Shown here: in pieces, positions 62,998-64,000 of the stretch
How positions within the stretch are numbered: position 1 is the stretch's first letter
How the letters are laid out: the number at the start of each line of letters is the position of its first letter
Assembly (NCBI GenBank): GCA_047967505.1
Contig: CM106539.1
Length of the DNA stretch: 64,000 bases
DNA from: Dipteris shenzhenensis
Taxonomy: Eukaryota > Polypodiophyta > Polypodiopsida > Gleicheniales
Reading direction: 5' to 3' (one strand)
The notes under the pieces: generated by a model
Seen by the model: only the letters and a program-made list of their open reading frames with translations
Told to the model about the DNA's origin: nothing
Database searches by the model: none
Program-made: the position numbers and the translations under genes

Positions 62998-63063
62998 CCC
63001 TAACCCTAACCCTAACCCTAACCCTAGCCCTAACCCTAACCCTAGCCCTAACCCTAACCCTAA
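62998..63063. repeat. Interstitial telomere-like array (CCCTAA)11
   Basis: Eleven 6-bp units: nine CCCTAA and two CCCTAG (units 5 and 8). This is the TTAGGG type, not the TTTAGGG unit common in plants. Ordinary sequence continues for over 900 bp beyond it, so it is not a chromosome end in this assembly. Confidence 0.95.
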
Positions 63064-63136
63064 GGGGTTCACATGTACATATTCATGTTTATGTTCAATA
63101 CAACATAGTGTACATGTAGCTATATTGTGTGCACTC

Positions 63137-63141
<5 letters not shown>

Positions 63142-63210
<69 letters not shown>
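63142..63210. repeat. (TC)n(AC)n compound microsatellite
   Basis: About 15 TC units are followed by about 19 CA units. It lies inside the putative LTR. Confidence 0.95.
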
Positions 63211-63211
<1 letters not shown>

Positions 63212-63224
63212 CCCTCCGCTGTCA

Positions 63225-64000
63225 TGGTATTAGAGCACCAGGTGCTCCCAAGCCCTTGCATCTTGTCAAGGCACCAAGCCCTCCTTCCATGAGGGATCCT
63301 CCTTCTCCAAAAGCGAGATTGTGAGGTTCATTCTGTGTGAGAGAGTTTTGCAAGAGAGAGTGTAAGCACTTGCTTCAGCCAAGGCACAAGCCCTCTCCAT
63401 GAGGCATCTTCATCTATCATCTAGCTCATCTTGTAGAGCCCCTTCTCATATTCTATTCGGATCAAAAAGCTGAGGAATCCGATTCCAAGAGCTTGAGATA
63501 TGGTCTATTGAGTGATTATGTTCCTTGTGAGGAAGTTTGAGAGATAGTCTGAAAGGTTTCCTGCTACAATGGAGAGGTTCAAGTTTTCAGAGTTGTGAGA
63601 GAGTGCCTTTGTACAAGGGTAATCCTCTTGCACAGAGCACCAGATTGCCTCCAACGTGGAGTTATCCACTTCACACAGTTGATGCTACACTAGTCATGGT
63701 GTCGGAGGAGATATGTGAGTGGAAAGAGAACCTTCTTCCATTTATTGCCACAGGGTCTGTACCAGTGTATGATGCCGACTTGAGCCTCTAATTGTTTTGA
63801 GCAGTTGGACACAGATGTTCCACAAGTTAGCATCACATTCGAATCATGCACATTTGTTGGTAAGCCCTCAGTACGAGGCATATTTGATGGTAAGCCCTCA
63901 GCACGAGGCAGTCTCATCTACATCAGCATCGTCTAATTCCAGTGATGTACAACCATCACATTAACGCATGGATCTTACTCAATATATGATCATACAGTTA
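63225..64000 (+). mobile_element. Leader of a Copia element running off the window
   Basis: It begins with the primer site TGGTATTAGAGC. The following 775 bp have no gag domain. A direct repeat 'ttggtaagccctca..acgaggca' occurs at about 63856 and 63886. Leaders of the other Copia elements here are 0.8-1.0 kb, so gag would start just outside the window. Confidence 0.4.

Larger units (their letters stand above)
62948..63224 (+). repeat. Putative Copia LTR containing a telomere-like array
   Basis: It starts TGTTAAGG and ends TGTCA, directly followed by TGGTATTAGAGC (63225-63236), one mismatch from the initiator tRNA-Met primer site. The length of 277 bp is like the other Copia LTRs here (254-326 bp). 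The second LTR would lie outside the window, so the left border is a guess. Confidence 0.4.

Noticed and set aside
62998-63063. Chromosome end (telomere)
   Set aside because: Only 66 bp of array with variant units, followed by over 900 bp of ordinary sequence.
1-64000. tRNA, rRNA, snRNA or microRNA genes
   Set aside because: No cloverleaf with A/B boxes, rRNA segment or snRNA motif was recognised on reading. The sequences resembling tRNA ends are retroelement primer-binding sites.

Overview
This window is nuclear DNA from a land plant with a large, transposon-rich genome. The signs are spliceosomal introns, Copia elements with primer-binding sites for initiator tRNA-Met, a Ty3/gypsy element with a tRNA-Asp-like primer site, and many L1-type LINEs of the plant kind (ORF1 with a zinc knuckle, then endonuclease, reverse transcriptase and a zf-RVT finger). 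The very long introns would fit a fern, lycophyte or gymnosperm, but I cannot name the species.

The only host gene I can support well lies on the minus strand. It is a class I SAM-dependent methyltransferase (Methyltransf_16/METTL21-22-like, resembling Arabidopsis At1g63855). Four exons join in phase: 35145-34944, 8100-8027, 5148-5091 and 262-about 147. The 3' end runs off the left edge of the window. A further exon-like segment at 49694-49568 has good splice sites and a compatible phase and may be an upstream exon. The intron between the first two exons is about 26.8 kb and is almost entirely nested transposons.

Layout. 1-10.2 kb: three methyltransferase exons, LINE 3' fragments, a decayed Copia gag and a possible solo LTR. 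10.3-21.2 kb: one LINE (F/B) split by a nearly full-length 7.8-kb LINE (A), which has a 13-bp target-site duplication and a poly-A tail. 21.2-26 kb: a Ty3/gypsy integrase remnant, then a Copia deletion derivative in which gag is joined straight to RNase H. 26-34.6 kb: LINE-D, interrupted by a young gag-only LTR element (287-bp LTRs with 3 differences) and by an antisense LINE 5' segment. 34.9-35.1 kb: methyltransferase exon. 35.5-39.2 kb: antisense LINE-C. 39.2-42.7 kb: antisense gypsy gag-protease plus LTR. 43.1-48.9 kb: an almost complete antisense Copia element with both LTRs and a near-perfect 5-bp target duplication. 49-64 kb: the candidate exon, two degraded antisense LINEs (50.8-53 and 57.4-60.9 kb), long featureless stretches, an interstitial CCCTAA array, and the apparent 5' end of another Copia element.

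No transposon reading frame is intact: nearly all carry stops or frameshifts. The most interesting signals are the gag-only element, dense GTAC (SBP-box-like) clusters in the leaders or LTRs of three separate retroelements, and the telomere-like array inside a putative LTR. I found no evidence of a wholly new biological system.
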